NCBI GenBank assembly: GCA_964483455.1
Contig: CAZACK010000011.1
Location: forward strand, 8,691 to 72,690
Reading direction: 5' to 3'
DNA: 64,000 bases
From: CAYZJD01 sp964483455
GTDB taxonomy: Bacteria; Acidobacteriota; Terriglobia; Bryobacterales; Bryobacteraceae
The translations under genes and the position numbers were made by a program. Under the pieces are notes generated by a model, which did no database searches, was not told where the DNA came from, and saw only the letters and a list, made by a program, of their open reading frames with translations. Of this stretch, positions 20,602 to 28,612 are shown in pieces (position 1 is the stretch's first letter; each line of letters starts with the position of its first letter).

Positions 20602-20658
20602 CCGGCGGCACAGCAGGATGGGCGGACCTCGGGCGCCGCTGGGTGGGTCAGCCCTGCT

Positions 20659-21951
20659 TCACTCCAGCGCGCAAGTCCGGAAGCCAGCGAACGTGTCGCG
20701 CCGGTCTTTCGATTGGCAGTGACGCCACGTGTGGCGGATGAGGCGGGATCGCGTGGCCCAGGATCCGCCTCGGAGCACCTTGCGCGGCTCACCGAAGGCC
20801 GGCAGCTTATGATCCTGATGGGAGTCTGGGGCGAAGCCGGGATAGGGCTGGAAGGTGGAGCTGGTCCACTCCCAGACGTTGCCGATCATCTGGCGGCAGC
20901 CACACGAGCTGTCGCCCGCCGGAAGCGCGGCGGCGGGGATACAGCCGAGAGGCGCCGCGTCGAGATGCGCCTTGTCCGGCGCTGGCGGATCATCGCCCCA
21001 CGGGAAGAGGCGCTTGCGACCGCCCGAGTATGAGACATCCCCTCCCGAGGCGGCGAATTCCCACTCCGCCTCGGCCGGCAACCGACGGCGCGCCCATCGG
21101 CAATACGCTTCCGCCTCGTACCAGTTGACATGAACGACCGGCAGATCCTCGTCGAGCGGCTGCACGAGGTCGAACTGTCGGGTGTACCAGTTGCCCGCCA
21201 TGCGAATCCAGTAGGCAGGGTGAACGGCGTGTTCCTTCTCGCGCCACAGCCATCCTTCGTGGCTCCACAATTCCCGCCTGCGGTAGCCGCCGTCCTCGAC
21301 GAACTCGAGAAACTCGCCATTAGTGGTCGCCAGGCGGGCGATCCGGAACGGCCGGACGTCGACCTCGTGAGCCCACTTCTCGCTGTCGAAGGCGAACTTG
21401 ACGCCGCGCTCCGCGCCAAGGAGGAACGTTCCGCCGCGGACATCGGCATCCGCTTGCGACAGGGGCTTCGACGTTGCGGGCCGCGACGGCGGGTCGATGG
21501 AGAGTCTCGGCTCCGGCCGTCCGAGGGTTTGCCTGGCGCAGAGCAATGCCTCGCCGTGCATATCTTCGTGCATGACCGCGAGCCAGTGCAGATGCGCCTC
21601 CTGCTCGGTGAGGTCGCCTTGCGGGAGCGCGTCGATGACCCGATCCAGGACCTCCTTCATGTACGCCAGGGTTTCCTGGCGGGAGAGCTGCGGGAGCTTC
21701 CAGCGGTCGTCTTGCGGCACGAGCGTCGAATCCCAAAGGGCGTCGGCGTCGGGGCGAAGCGGTGGCCGGCCCCTGAGTTGGCGCAGGATCCACTTCTCCT
21801 GAAACCACGCGACGTGGCCCATCTCCCACAGAGGCGGGTTGATGATCGGGAGCGGAGGCACCCGCAACTGCTTCTCGCTCATGTCGGCCCACGACTCCAG
21901 TGTCCTCTTGCGGGCGTCTTGAAGCATGGAAATCGCTTCCGTGGATCGCAT
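20659..21951 (-). CDS. EgtB-like (ergothioneine biosynthesis) non-haem iron sulfoxide synthase family protein
   Basis: A 430-residue protein with an N-terminal DinB-like helical domain and a C-terminal FGE-sulfatase (C-type lectin) domain. The iron-binding histidines are H46 in EMGHVAWF and H128/H132 in MHEDMHGEA. The FGE part shows GGTFLLGAERG, PVVHVNWYEAEAYCRWA, the RLPAEAEWEFAA block and RGGSWATR. EgtB joins cysteine or gamma-glutamylcysteine to hercynine; close relatives include the selenoneine synthase SenA. No egtD or senB/senC is adjacent, so the exact product (ergothioneine, ovothiol-like or selenoneine) is open. It is divergent from the ferredoxin gene. Confidence 0.85.
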   Translation of the reverse strand: MRSTEAISMLQDARKRTLESWADMSEKQLRVPPLPIINPPLWEMGHVAWFQEKWILRQLRGRPPLRPDADALWDSTLVPQDDRWKLPQLSRQETLAYMKEVLDRVIDALPQGDLTEQEAHLHWLAVMHEDMHGEALLCARQTLGRPEPRLSIDPPSRPATSKPLSQADADVRGGTFLLGAERGVKFAFDSEKWAHEVDVRPFRIARLATTNGEFLEFVEDGGYRRRELWSHEGWLWREKEHAVHPAYWIRMAGNWYTRQFDLVQPLDEDLPVVHVNWYEAEAYCRWARRRLPAEAEWEFAASGGDVSYSGGRKRLFPWGDDPPAPDKAHLDAAPLGCIPAAALPAGDSSCGCRQMIGNVWEWTSSTFQPYPGFAPDSHQDHKLPAFGEPRKVLRGGSWATRSRLIRHTWRHCQSKDRRDTFAGFRTCALE

Positions 21952-21972
21952 TGGGAGCCTCCTTCATGCGCC

Positions 21973-22001
21973 TTGAAACGCGGCCATTGCTGTGATAGAG
22001 T
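21973..22001 (+). promoter_or_regulatory. Sigma70-like promoter of the ferredoxin gene
   Basis: TTGAAA (21973-21978) and TAGAGT (21996-22001) are separated by 17 bases, with the ferredoxin ATG 31 bases downstream. It lies in the 81-base region between divergent genes. Confidence 0.5.
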
Positions 22002-22032
22002 CAACGACAAGTCTGACTGGGTTCCCCAAGCC

Positions 22033-22443
22033 ATGCCGACTGCGCAGAGCCTTCTCGTCGAGAAACTGGAGCCGATGTCGCACGGCCGCACGGATCTCCG
22101 CAAGCGGAAGCCGAAGCAACTGGCCGTCATCAACGTGAACTGCACGGGCTGCGCCGGATCTCCCGTGTGCGTGGCCTACTGCCCGGTGGAAGCTTGCATG
22201 TTCTGGGTGCCCGACGAGGACCATCCTCCGTTCGGACGCATCGAGGTCGACAAAGCGACGTGCATCGGCTGCGCCAAGTGCACGAGCAAAGGGCCGGACG
22301 GCACTTTCCTCGACGGGTGTCCCTGGGACGCCATCGACATGGTGGCCATTGAGGAATGGGAGGCGGAACGCGGCGTCGTGTTGCCGGCCCAGCCCGACCG
22401 GCCTGTCAGCGATTGGGCTCATGTTCCCAGCGAGTACGTATAG
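22033..22443 (+). CDS. Two-cluster ferredoxin-like [4Fe-4S] protein
   Basis: A 136-residue protein. Cluster motif 1 is C37-x2-C40-x5-C46-x3-C50-P, with three more residues between the second and third Cys than in the classic CxxCxxC motif. Cluster motif 2 is C77-x2-C80-x2-C83-x12-C96-P, with a long insertion before the last Cys. A charged N-terminal extension and a C-terminal tail (WAHVPSEYV) flank the core. It probably carries electrons between soluble dehydrogenases; the partner is unknown. The 3' end overlaps that of the convergent HEAT-repeat gene by 38 bases. Confidence 0.85.
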   Translation: MPTAQSLLVEKLEPMSHGRTDLRKRKPKQLAVINVNCTGCAGSPVCVAYCPVEACMFWVPDEDHPPFGRIEVDKATCIGCAKCTSKGPDGTFLDGCPWDAIDMVAIEEWEAERGVVLPAQPDRPVSDWAHVPSEYV

Positions 22444-23281
22444 CCTGCGCGGTCAACACTGCCTGCCGTCGCAGGTCGGACGAGGTTGAAGTCCGGGTGT
22501 ACGGTTCGACGACACGCAGATCTTCGATCTGTCCCACCAGGTAGAGGCCCCGCAGCGCTTCCCATGCTTGCGAAGGGTCAGGCCTGAGAGAGAGGAGCTG
22601 ATCGCCTTTGGCAGCCCGCGCGCCGTCCTCGGCGATCACCAGATCGACCTCACCGGGGAACGGCGACCTGAGCTCGATGTCCTGGCCTCCGTCAGCCCGT
22701 ACGCGGGCCAGCAAGGTTCCCGTGCCGACTTGACGGCCTGCCCCCAACTGGATCGATACTGTTCCCTCCCGAGGCGACCGGACCGCGTGCGGCTGAAGCA
22801 TGCCGGCAAGCTCGGCCCGGCCCATGCCATCTCCAAATCGGACCAAGGCAAGGGCCGCATTCCGGCGAACCATCACTTCCCGGTCGTCGAGGAGCTTGAG
22901 AAGAGCCTCGTGGAACTCTGACGCCCGGTCATCCTGGCCCATCAGCCAGGCGGCGGTGATCCGGATGTTGACGTCGGGGTGGGCGGCCAGCGCAATCACC
23001 CGCGGGTACAGCGGCTTGACGGAAGTGTCGCCCCGCACGATTCGATCGGCGATCTGCGACAGGGCATGCTGGATTCGGCGAGGCCGCGTGGAATCCTGAA
23101 GGTACTTCTCGAGCTCCTGGTCGCTCAAGACTCTTCCGAACCAGGTTCCGTGCCAGAACAGGAGCGGGACGACAACCAGCACCACGGCAAACAGGGTGAG
23201 CAACAGGGGGGATCGCTTGCCGGACTTGCGCCGCGGGCTGACCTGCCCGGGAGGATTGCCGTTGGTCTCTTCCGGTCTCAT
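22406..23281 (-). CDS. Membrane-anchored HEAT-repeat protein with a lipoyl/biotinyl-like sandwich
   Basis: A 291-residue protein with a cytoplasmic N-terminus rich in Lys/Arg, one membrane helix (about residues 24-44), HEAT-like helical repeats (about 75-165; HPDVNIRITAAWLMGQ, DREVMVRRNAALALVRFG), and then a beta-rich part (about 168-235) with VRSPREGTVS and ELRSPFPGEVDLV blocks resembling a barrel-sandwich hybrid of the type in membrane fusion proteins. No biotinylated or lipoylated Lys motif is obvious. It is the last gene of the respiratory gene cluster and overlaps the next upstream gene (ATGA). I infer an assembly or scaffold role for the oxidase; it has no close known family. Confidence 0.65.
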   Translation of the reverse strand: MRPEETNGNPPGQVSPRRKSGKRSPLLLTLFAVVLVVVPLLFWHGTWFGRVLSDQELEKYLQDSTRPRRIQHALSQIADRIVRGDTSVKPLYPRVIALAAHPDVNIRITAAWLMGQDDRASEFHEALLKLLDDREVMVRRNAALALVRFGDGMGRAELAGMLQPHAVRSPREGTVSIQLGAGRQVGTGTLLARVRADGGQDIELRSPFPGEVDLVIAEDGARAAKGDQLLSLRPDPSQAWEALRGLYLVGQIEDLRVVEPYTRTSTSSDLRRQAVLTAQAIRTRWEHEPNR

Positions 23282-23565
23282 GTTTCCTCCGGCGTGCGCC
23301 GCGGCGCAGCCTGTGCGACACGTTTGGATTCACCGGCGGCCCGAGACCTGTAAGACGCCAGGACTTCCCCGAGGAGCCCCTGCCGGATGGCCTGCACGGG
23401 CGCAAGCGAGAATGTGAACGCGATCAGGAGGCAGACGAGAATGAGAAACAGCCCATCCACTCCCTGTTGCGCGATCATCCCGGTGAAGAGCGCCCATGCC
23501 GCAACGCCCAGCGCTCCCACAGTGATGGCCAGGCACAGCCCGTTGAAGATGATCTTGTTCCGCAT
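23278..23565 (-). CDS. Small two-helix membrane protein of the respiratory cluster
   Basis: A 95-residue protein with two hydrophobic helices (about residues 8-30 and 37-58) and a basic, Arg-rich soluble C-terminus. No family is recognised. It overlaps the HEAT-repeat gene by 4 bases and lies 21 bases after the winged-helix gene, so it is probably a small accessory subunit or assembly factor. Confidence 0.6.
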   Translation of the reverse strand: MRNKIIFNGLCLAITVGALGVAAWALFTGMIAQQGVDGLFLILVCLLIAFTFSLAPVQAIRQGLLGEVLASYRSRAAGESKRVAQAAPRRTPEET

Positions 23566-23586
23566 TCGTCTCTGTTGCCGGAACGG

Positions 23587-23874
23587 TTACCGCAGGTCAA
23601 CACTGCCTGTACGGGCCGCCCTGACGCCTTCTTTCGTGATTGTGTAGAAATCGCTTCCTTGACTCTCCAGATAACCGCATTCGACTAACCGGTCTACAAC
23701 GTCGAACACCTCCATCCGCCCTTTCCGGTCATCACCGGCGACTAACTCGAAGAACGCATGAAGATCCCAGCCCTCCGCGTCCGGCTCGCCGAACAGGCGG
23801 AGGATCCGCAAAGCGATCTCATTGGACGCCGTGTTCCTCATCTGTATTCCGCCCGGCAGGAACGCGTTGGTCAT
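23587..23874 (-). CDS. Small winged-helix-like protein
   Basis: Up to 95 residues; the ATG for MRNTASNEI (23841) is an alternative start. The sequence ALRILRLFGEPD followed by DVVDRLVECGYLESQGSDFYTITKEGVRA reads as a helix-turn-helix with a wing (GYLES...YTITKEG), as in MarR/PadR-like small regulators. It lies inside the respiratory cluster and overlaps the 3' end of the CPMC membrane-protein gene. It might sense redox or copper, but it has no Cys or His cluster that would show this. Confidence 0.55.
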   Translation of the reverse strand: MTNAFLPGGIQMRNTASNEIALRILRLFGEPDAEGWDLHAFFELVAGDDRKGRMEVFDVVDRLVECGYLESQGSDFYTITKEGVRAARTGSVDLR

Positions 23875-24151
23875 AAGCCGGCCGTTCGCGATCTCCCACG
23901 TCCTCCGCTATTGGAGTGGAGCGGTAGCGGAATGAGAGCAGGATGACGCTGCTGAACAGCGCCAGGGCCGGGACGAACATGATGACAATCGCCAGGTTGA
24001 GCGCTTTGGCCGCTTTCGGCGGCTGCGCCGCCGCCGCGGACCGGCACATCGGACATTGAGCGGGCGCCGGAACCGCGGCGAAGAGCCACAAAGCCGCAGC
24101 CAGGCCGATCCAGGTACGCCGCACTTGTCTCACGAATCCGCCGGCGCGCAT
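23819..24151 (-). CDS. CPMC-motif membrane protein, possible copper or redox accessory factor
   Basis: A 110-residue protein with a signal-like N-terminal helix (residues 14-31), a CPMC motif immediately after (about residues 33-36), a short Ala/Pro linker and a second membrane helix (about 50-74), then a polar tail. A CxxC exposed on the periplasmic side next to oxidase genes suggests copper delivery or disulfide chemistry for the CuA or CuB centre; this is inference. The 10-base gap to cox4 places it in the same transcription unit. Confidence 0.55.
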   Translation of the reverse strand: MRAGGFVRQVRRTWIGLAAALWLFAAVPAPAQCPMCRSAAAAQPPKAAKALNLAIVIMFVPALALFSSVILLSFRYRSTPIAEDVGDRERPAYDQRVPAGRNTDEEHGVQ

Positions 24152-24161
24152 CCTCGCATCC

Positions 24162-24479
24162 CTATTGCGCGCGGAGCTCCAACAGCCGCAGGCTGTCAGG
24201 GAAGAACGCGCCCAGCAGCGAAATCACCAACACCACCGCCGGGATCAGCGAAAGAACGAGGCTGGCCCGTTCAAAGCGCAGGTGCATGAAGTACGCGACG
24301 ATCAGTCCCGCCTTGACGACCGACAACACCATCAGGACGGCCAGCATCCCAGCGGTCGAGAAGATGTGCTCGTAAGCTAGAAAGACTTCCAGGGCTGTCA
24401 GCGCAAGCAGGTAGATCCAAACCCAGTTGTACAGGCGAGCGCCTCCTTCGAGGTGGCTTTCCCCGATCTCATTGTTCAT
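24162..24479 (-). CDS. Cytochrome c oxidase subunit IV-like
   Basis: A 105-residue protein with three membrane helices (about residues 20-37, 43-63 and 75-94). VLMVLSVVKAGLIVAYFMHLRFE is the hallmark of the prokaryotic COX4 family. The start overlaps the stop of the preceding coxC gene by 4 bases. It stabilises the oxidase complex; it has no cofactor of its own. Confidence 0.88.
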   Translation of the reverse strand: MNNEIGESHLEGGARLYNWVWIYLLALTALEVFLAYEHIFSTAGMLAVLMVLSVVKAGLIVAYFMHLRFERASLVLSLIPAVVLVISLLGAFFPDSLRLLELRAQ

Positions 24480-25231
24480 GCTGCCTCCTTTGCCTCACTT
24501 CNNNNNNNNNNNNNNNNNNNNNNNNNNNNNNNNNNNNNNNNNNNNNNNNNNNNNNNNNNNNNNNNNNNNNNNNNNNNNNNNNNNNNNNNNNNNNNNNNNN
24601 NCTGAGCCGAGAGGAGATAGACCAGCGGGAAGATGAACATCCACACCAAGTCGACGAAATGCCAGTACAACCCGGAGATCTCCACGTCTTCGTGCGTAAA
24701 CCTGTGCCTGGCGACACCGGCGGCGATCACGCCCAGGTAGGCAACGCCGCTGGCCACGTGGAACATGTGCAGCCCGGTCAACGCGAAGAAGGTAGCTCCG
24801 AACAGGGGAACGCCCCACGGGTTCTGCCACAGCCCCACTCCTTCGTGAATGAGATCGAGCCACTCATTCACGTGCAGGAGGATGAACCCCAGGCCTCCCG
24901 CCATGGTAAGAGCGATATACTTCACCACGCCGTTTCGGTCACCCCGCTTGGATGCGCCGACGGCCATGACCATCGTCAAACTCGACGAGAGCAGGAACAG
25001 GGTCATAATCGTGGCCAGCGTGATGGAAGGCCAGAAGTGAAACGGCGTCGGCCAGCTCTTGCTCGCCAGGCGAACATAACTGTATCCCACCAGCAGAGCG
25101 GAGAAGGTGAGGGAATCCGAAAGGATGAAGAGCCACATGCCGAGCTTCTTGTGCCCGACGGCGTAAGGGGAGACGCCTCCGCCCCATTCGGTAACGGCCA
25201 GCGCTTCCGTTCTGACTTCAGCCATGCTCAA
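24476..25231 (-). CDS. ctaE: Cytochrome c oxidase subunit III (interrupted by an assembly gap)
   Basis: A subunit III of haem-copper oxidases with at least six membrane helices. Signatures are LGMWLFILSDSLTFSALLVGY, FILLHVNEWLDLI, FFALTGLHMFHVASG and the C-terminal YWHFVDLVWMFIFPLVYLL. The C-terminal helix is complete before the 100-base N run (24502-24601), and SEAKEAA plus stop lie after it, so little coding sequence is likely to be missing. This is one of two subunit III-like genes in tandem, as in caa3-type oxidase operons. Confidence 0.9.
   Translation of the reverse strand: MSMAEVRTEALAVTEWGGGVSPYAVGHKKLGMWLFILSDSLTFSALLVGYSYVRLASKSWPTPFHFWPSITLATIMTLFLLSSSLTMVMAVGASKRGDRNGVVKYIALTMAGGLGFILLHVNEWLDLIHEGVGLWQNPWGVPLFGATFFALTGLHMFHVASGVAYLGVIAAGVARHRFTHEDVEISGLYWHFVDLVWMFIFPLVYLLSAQXXXXXXXXXXXXXXXXXXXXXXXXXXXXXXXXXXSEAKEAA
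24502..24601. other. 100-base N run (assembly gap)
   Basis: Exactly 100 Ns, the usual placeholder for a gap of unknown length, placed inside the 3' end of the subunit III gene. Genes on both sides belong to the same oxidase cluster and are in the expected order, so the join is plausible. Confidence 0.95.
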
Positions 25232-25267
25232 GACCTCCGGTACATCGGGATTAGCAAGTCCATTACT

Positions 25268-25951
25268 TCATCGAAAAGCGAACAGCAGCAGGAGTAAGTA
25301 CACCCACAGGCCGTCCATGAAGTGCCAGTACAGCGCCGTTGCTTCCATCGCGCGCTGCCGGCGGATGGAGACGAATGCACCCTCCGGACCCAGGTCGGAT
25401 CTTCGCGAAAGCCTGACATTGAGATAAGCCAGGGCGAGCAAACCGCCCAGAAGATGCAGTCCGTGCAGGCCGGTCAGCAGGTAGAAAAACGCGCTGTGTG
25501 CCGTGGTGCTGAGGTAGAAGCCCTTGGCCGAGAGCTGGCGCCAGGCGGCGAGCTGTCCGGCAAGGAAAAGCAAGCCCAGCAGCAGGGTCGCGGCCAGCCA
25601 GCGGTTGACCGCCGGGCGGCCAAGCGGCTGCCTTACGGACCGCCGCGCGCGCTCCATGGTCAGACTGCTGGCCAGAAGGATGACGGTGTTGACCACCAGC
25701 AAGGGCGGCATGCCAATGGTGCGCCATCCGGGATCCAGGCCTTGCCGCACCAGGTAGGCGCTGGTCAGACCGATGAACATCATGCTGATACTGGCCAGAC
25801 CCAGCAACATACCCAGACGGTAGGTCTGAGCTGGGTGCGGCGGGCGGAACGAGCCTCCGCCGCCACCGCCGTCCCAGCCGCGCGAGCCGCCTCCGGAGTC
25901 AAAGCCGGTCCGCCTCACTTCAACACTTGTCGCCGGCGCCGTAGTCGCCAT
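25268..25951 (-). CDS. Second cytochrome c oxidase subunit III-like protein
   Basis: A 227-residue subunit III-like protein with five predicted membrane helices and a Gly-rich N-terminal tail (GGGSRGWDGGGGGGSFRPP). Conserved points are FFYLLTGLHGLHLLGGLLAL and YWHFMDGLWVYLLLLLF. Five-helix versions of this kind usually accompany a longer subunit III in caa3-like oxidase clusters. It follows coxA after 5 bases. Confidence 0.88.
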   Translation of the reverse strand: MATTAPATSVEVRRTGFDSGGGSRGWDGGGGGGSFRPPHPAQTYRLGMLLGLASISMMFIGLTSAYLVRQGLDPGWRTIGMPPLLVVNTVILLASSLTMERARRSVRQPLGRPAVNRWLAATLLLGLLFLAGQLAAWRQLSAKGFYLSTTAHSAFFYLLTGLHGLHLLGGLLALAYLNVRLSRRSDLGPEGAFVSIRRQRAMEATALYWHFMDGLWVYLLLLLFAFR

Positions 25952-25956
25952 GATCC

Positions 25957-27720
25957 CTACCGTCGCGCCGCCTCCGGCGCAGCCGTCTGCAAGACGTAAT
26001 CCTGGGGCGCATCCGGGTGACTGTATTCATAGGGCCCGTGATACACAACCGGCTCCACCGCACCGAAGTTGTCATGCGGCGGCGGCGAGGGGATGATCCA
26101 TTCGAGGGATGTGGACTCCCAGGGATTCATCTCCGCCTTCCGGCCTTTCCAAATGCTCCAGAAGAAATTCACAATGAAGATAAGTTGGACGGCAATCGTC
26201 ACGAACGCGCTAATGGTGATGAACAGGTGGAGCGGTTGCAGATGCTCCAGGTACTTGAACTCCGTCAGTTGAGCATAGCGCCGCGGCGCCCCGGCAATGC
26301 CCAGGAAGTGCATCGGCATAAAGACCGCGTACACGCCGATCAGCGTGAGCCAGAAGTGCACCTTCCCGGCGGTTTCGCTCATCATGCGCCCGAACATCTT
26401 CGGAAACCAGTAATACATGCCGCCGAAGATGCCAAAGATCGCGGCTACTCCCATGATGATGTGGAAGTGAGCGACAGGGAAGTATGTGTCGTGGAGTGGG
26501 ATGTCCACAGCCGGCTGTGCCAGGAGAAGCCCGGTTACTCCACCGGAGACGAACAGAGAAACAAAGCCGAGGGCGAACAACATGGCGGTCGTGAACCGGA
26601 TGCGGGACCCCCAGAGGGTCGCCAGCCAGTTGAACGTCTTGATCGCCGAGGGCACGCCTACGGCCAGCGTCGAGATCGAGAACGCCATGCTGGAGTAAGG
26701 GCTCATCCCGCTCATAAACATGTGGTGGCCCCAGACGATGTAGCTGATAAAGCCGATCCCGAAGATGGCGTACACCATTGCCTTATAGGCGAAGATGGGC
26801 TTACGGCAGAAGGTAGACAGCAGGTGCGAAGTGACTCCCATGCCGGGCAGGATGGCGATGTACACCTCGGGGTGGCCGAAGAACCAGAACAGGTGTTGCC
26901 ACAGGAGCGGCGAGCCGCCTTCGCGGGGGATGAGCTGGTCGCTGACCACGAGCCCGGCGGGGATGAAGAAACTCGTTCCGCCGAGCCGGTCGAGCAACAG
27001 CAGCAGTCCTCCGGCGAGCAGCACGGGAAACGCCAGCAGCGCCAGGATGGCGGTGGTAAACCAGGCCCAGACGGTCAGCGGCATTCTCATCAGGGACATG
27101 CCGCGCGCCCGCAGGTTGATGGTGGTGGTCAGGAAGTTCAGGGCCGTCAACAGAGAGGCGACGCAAAAGATGGCAATGCTGACGATCCAGAGGGTTTGTC
27201 CAAGCCCCAGGCCGGGGCCCGCCACCTCGCCCAGCGCGCTGAGCGGGGCATAGCCGGTCCAGCCCGAGATCGGCGCGCCGCCCGAAGCGAACAGAGCTCC
27301 CATCATGACCACCAGCGAGACGAACGTGACCCAGAACGAGAGCATGTTCAGGACCGGGAACGCCATGTCGCGGGCGCCGACCTGGATCGGCAGAAAGTAA
27401 TTGCCGAAGCCGGACAGCGGCGCCGTGGTCAGCACGAAGAACACCATGATGGTGCCGTGCATCGTCATCATCGACAGATAGAACTCCGGCGTCATCGGAC
27501 CGCCTGCGAAGCCGTCCGGGAATAACTGCTGAAGCAGCGGCCATTTCTCGGCGGGCCAGGCGAGCCGGAGCCGCATGAACACCGACAGGACCATCCCCAC
27601 GAACACCGAGAACAACGCCAGCAGCAAATACTGGATTCCGATCACCTTGTGGTCGGTGCTGAACATGTACTTGCGAATAAAGCTCTTGGGTGTTTCTACA
27701 TGAGCCTCATGTGCCGCCAC
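25957..27720 (-). CDS. ctaD: Cytochrome c oxidase subunit I (type A1 haem-copper oxidase)
   Basis: A 587-residue catalytic subunit with 12 or more helices. Haem a ligands H88 (TMHGTIM) and H420, haem a3 ligand H418 (VAHFHIIMG), and CuB ligands H283, H332 and H333 (GHPEVYI, WGHHMFMSG) are present. Y287 is the residue cross-linked to H283, and E285 in GHPEVY marks the A1 class with a D-channel glutamate. The enzyme reduces O2 to water and pumps protons. It is preceded by coxB and followed by two subunit III genes and cox4. Confidence 0.97.
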   Translation of the reverse strand: MAAHEAHVETPKSFIRKYMFSTDHKVIGIQYLLLALFSVFVGMVLSVFMRLRLAWPAEKWPLLQQLFPDGFAGGPMTPEFYLSMMTMHGTIMVFFVLTTAPLSGFGNYFLPIQVGARDMAFPVLNMLSFWVTFVSLVVMMGALFASGGAPISGWTGYAPLSALGEVAGPGLGLGQTLWIVSIAIFCVASLLTALNFLTTTINLRARGMSLMRMPLTVWAWFTTAILALLAFPVLLAGGLLLLLDRLGGTSFFIPAGLVVSDQLIPREGGSPLLWQHLFWFFGHPEVYIAILPGMGVTSHLLSTFCRKPIFAYKAMVYAIFGIGFISYIVWGHHMFMSGMSPYSSMAFSISTLAVGVPSAIKTFNWLATLWGSRIRFTTAMLFALGFVSLFVSGGVTGLLLAQPAVDIPLHDTYFPVAHFHIIMGVAAIFGIFGGMYYWFPKMFGRMMSETAGKVHFWLTLIGVYAVFMPMHFLGIAGAPRRYAQLTEFKYLEHLQPLHLFITISAFVTIAVQLIFIVNFFWSIWKGRKAEMNPWESTSLEWIIPSPPPHDNFGAVEPVVYHGPYEYSHPDAPQDYVLQTAAPEAARR

Positions 27721-27763
27721 AGTCGCCTCCTTGAACTAATTTGCTTCCCGAGTCCCGCAATGC

Positions 27764-28558
27764 TCACAAACTCGCTCGCTCCTTCAGCCAGTTCTCAAAA
27801 TCCGCGTCCTGCATGACCAGCAGCCTCCCCCTCATCTTGTAGTGCTGCATGCCGCACAATTCCGCGCAGGCAATCTCGTATTCGCCGGTCTTGATGGCCG
27901 TGAAGTGCACATTGATTGTAAGGCCGGGAACCGTGTCCTGCTTCACCCGCAGTTGGGGCACAAAGAAGCTATGGGTCACATCCTTTGTCCGCAGGATAAC
28001 CCGGACCGGGCGGTTCACCGGGATCGCCATGATGTTCTGCGTCACTACATCGTCCCGTCCCGCCGGGTCCTTGGGGTCGATACCCAAGAACTCCGCCGAC
28101 GCGTCGTCAATCCGCTTCACGTCGGTGCGGCCGAACTTGCCGTCCGCGCCCGCGTAGCGGACGTTCCAGGCGAATTGTTGCGCCGTGACCTCAACCGGCA
28201 TCGAGTCCGGGGGAACCGGCGACAAGAAGTAGTCGGCCCAGACCCGATTGCCTTGGACGCCCAAGCCGATGAATACGACAGCCGTCACAAGCGTCCAGGT
28301 AAGTTCCATCTTCGGGTTCTCGTGCCAGTAGGATGCCCGCTCCCTGCCGCGCGCCCGGTAGCGCCAGATGAAGTACCCGAGGCCAATGTGAGCCAGGAAG
28401 AATACGACACCCGCCGTGACCAGCGTCAACACCAACTGTTGATCGACGGCCGGCCCGTGTGTCGAAATCACCTCAGGAAGCCACCACACGCGAGCTACAA
28501 ACAGGGCGACCGTCACGATCCCCACCAACCAGAAAAACAGCGCCAAGGCAACCGCCAT
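27764..28558 (-). CDS. ctaC: Cytochrome c oxidase subunit II with CuA site
   Basis: A 264-residue protein with an N-terminal membrane segment (1-23), a second pair region (about 45-64 and 88-102) and a periplasmic cupredoxin domain. CuA ligands are all present: H196 (THSFFVP), C231, E233, C235, H239 and M242 (CAELCGMQHYKM). There is no fused cytochrome c domain, so electrons must arrive from a separate carrier, possibly the multihaem protein of the same cluster. A loop of about 45 residues (145-185) is inserted in the domain compared with a minimal subunit II. Confidence 0.96.
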   Translation of the reverse strand: MAVALALFFWLVGIVTVALFVARVWWLPEVISTHGPAVDQQLVLTLVTAGVVFFLAHIGLGYFIWRYRARGRERASYWHENPKMELTWTLVTAVVFIGLGVQGNRVWADYFLSPVPPDSMPVEVTAQQFAWNVRYAGADGKFGRTDVKRIDDASAEFLGIDPKDPAGRDDVVTQNIMAIPVNRPVRVILRTKDVTHSFFVPQLRVKQDTVPGLTINVHFTAIKTGEYEIACAELCGMQHYKMRGRLLVMQDADFENWLKERASL

Positions 28559-28612
28559 GAACGTCCCCCTCTTGTTTCGAACCCGGAGCAGCCGAATTGC
28601 GCACTGCCCCTC

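Noticed and set aside
21130..22032. Long plus-strand frame upstream of the ferredoxin
   Set aside because: It is the ferredoxin frame extended backwards through the EgtB-like gene; the ferredoxin has its own promoter and ATG at 22033.
22451..23609. Shared 15-mer GGTCAACACTGCCTG at 22451 and 23595
   Set aside because: Present in two neighbouring genes in different frames; a few such matches are expected by chance in a window of this size.
26017..27525. 502-residue plus-strand frame opposite coxA
   Set aside because: Low-complexity Arg/Gly/Gln/Glu/His text antisense to a well-conserved oxidase subunit.
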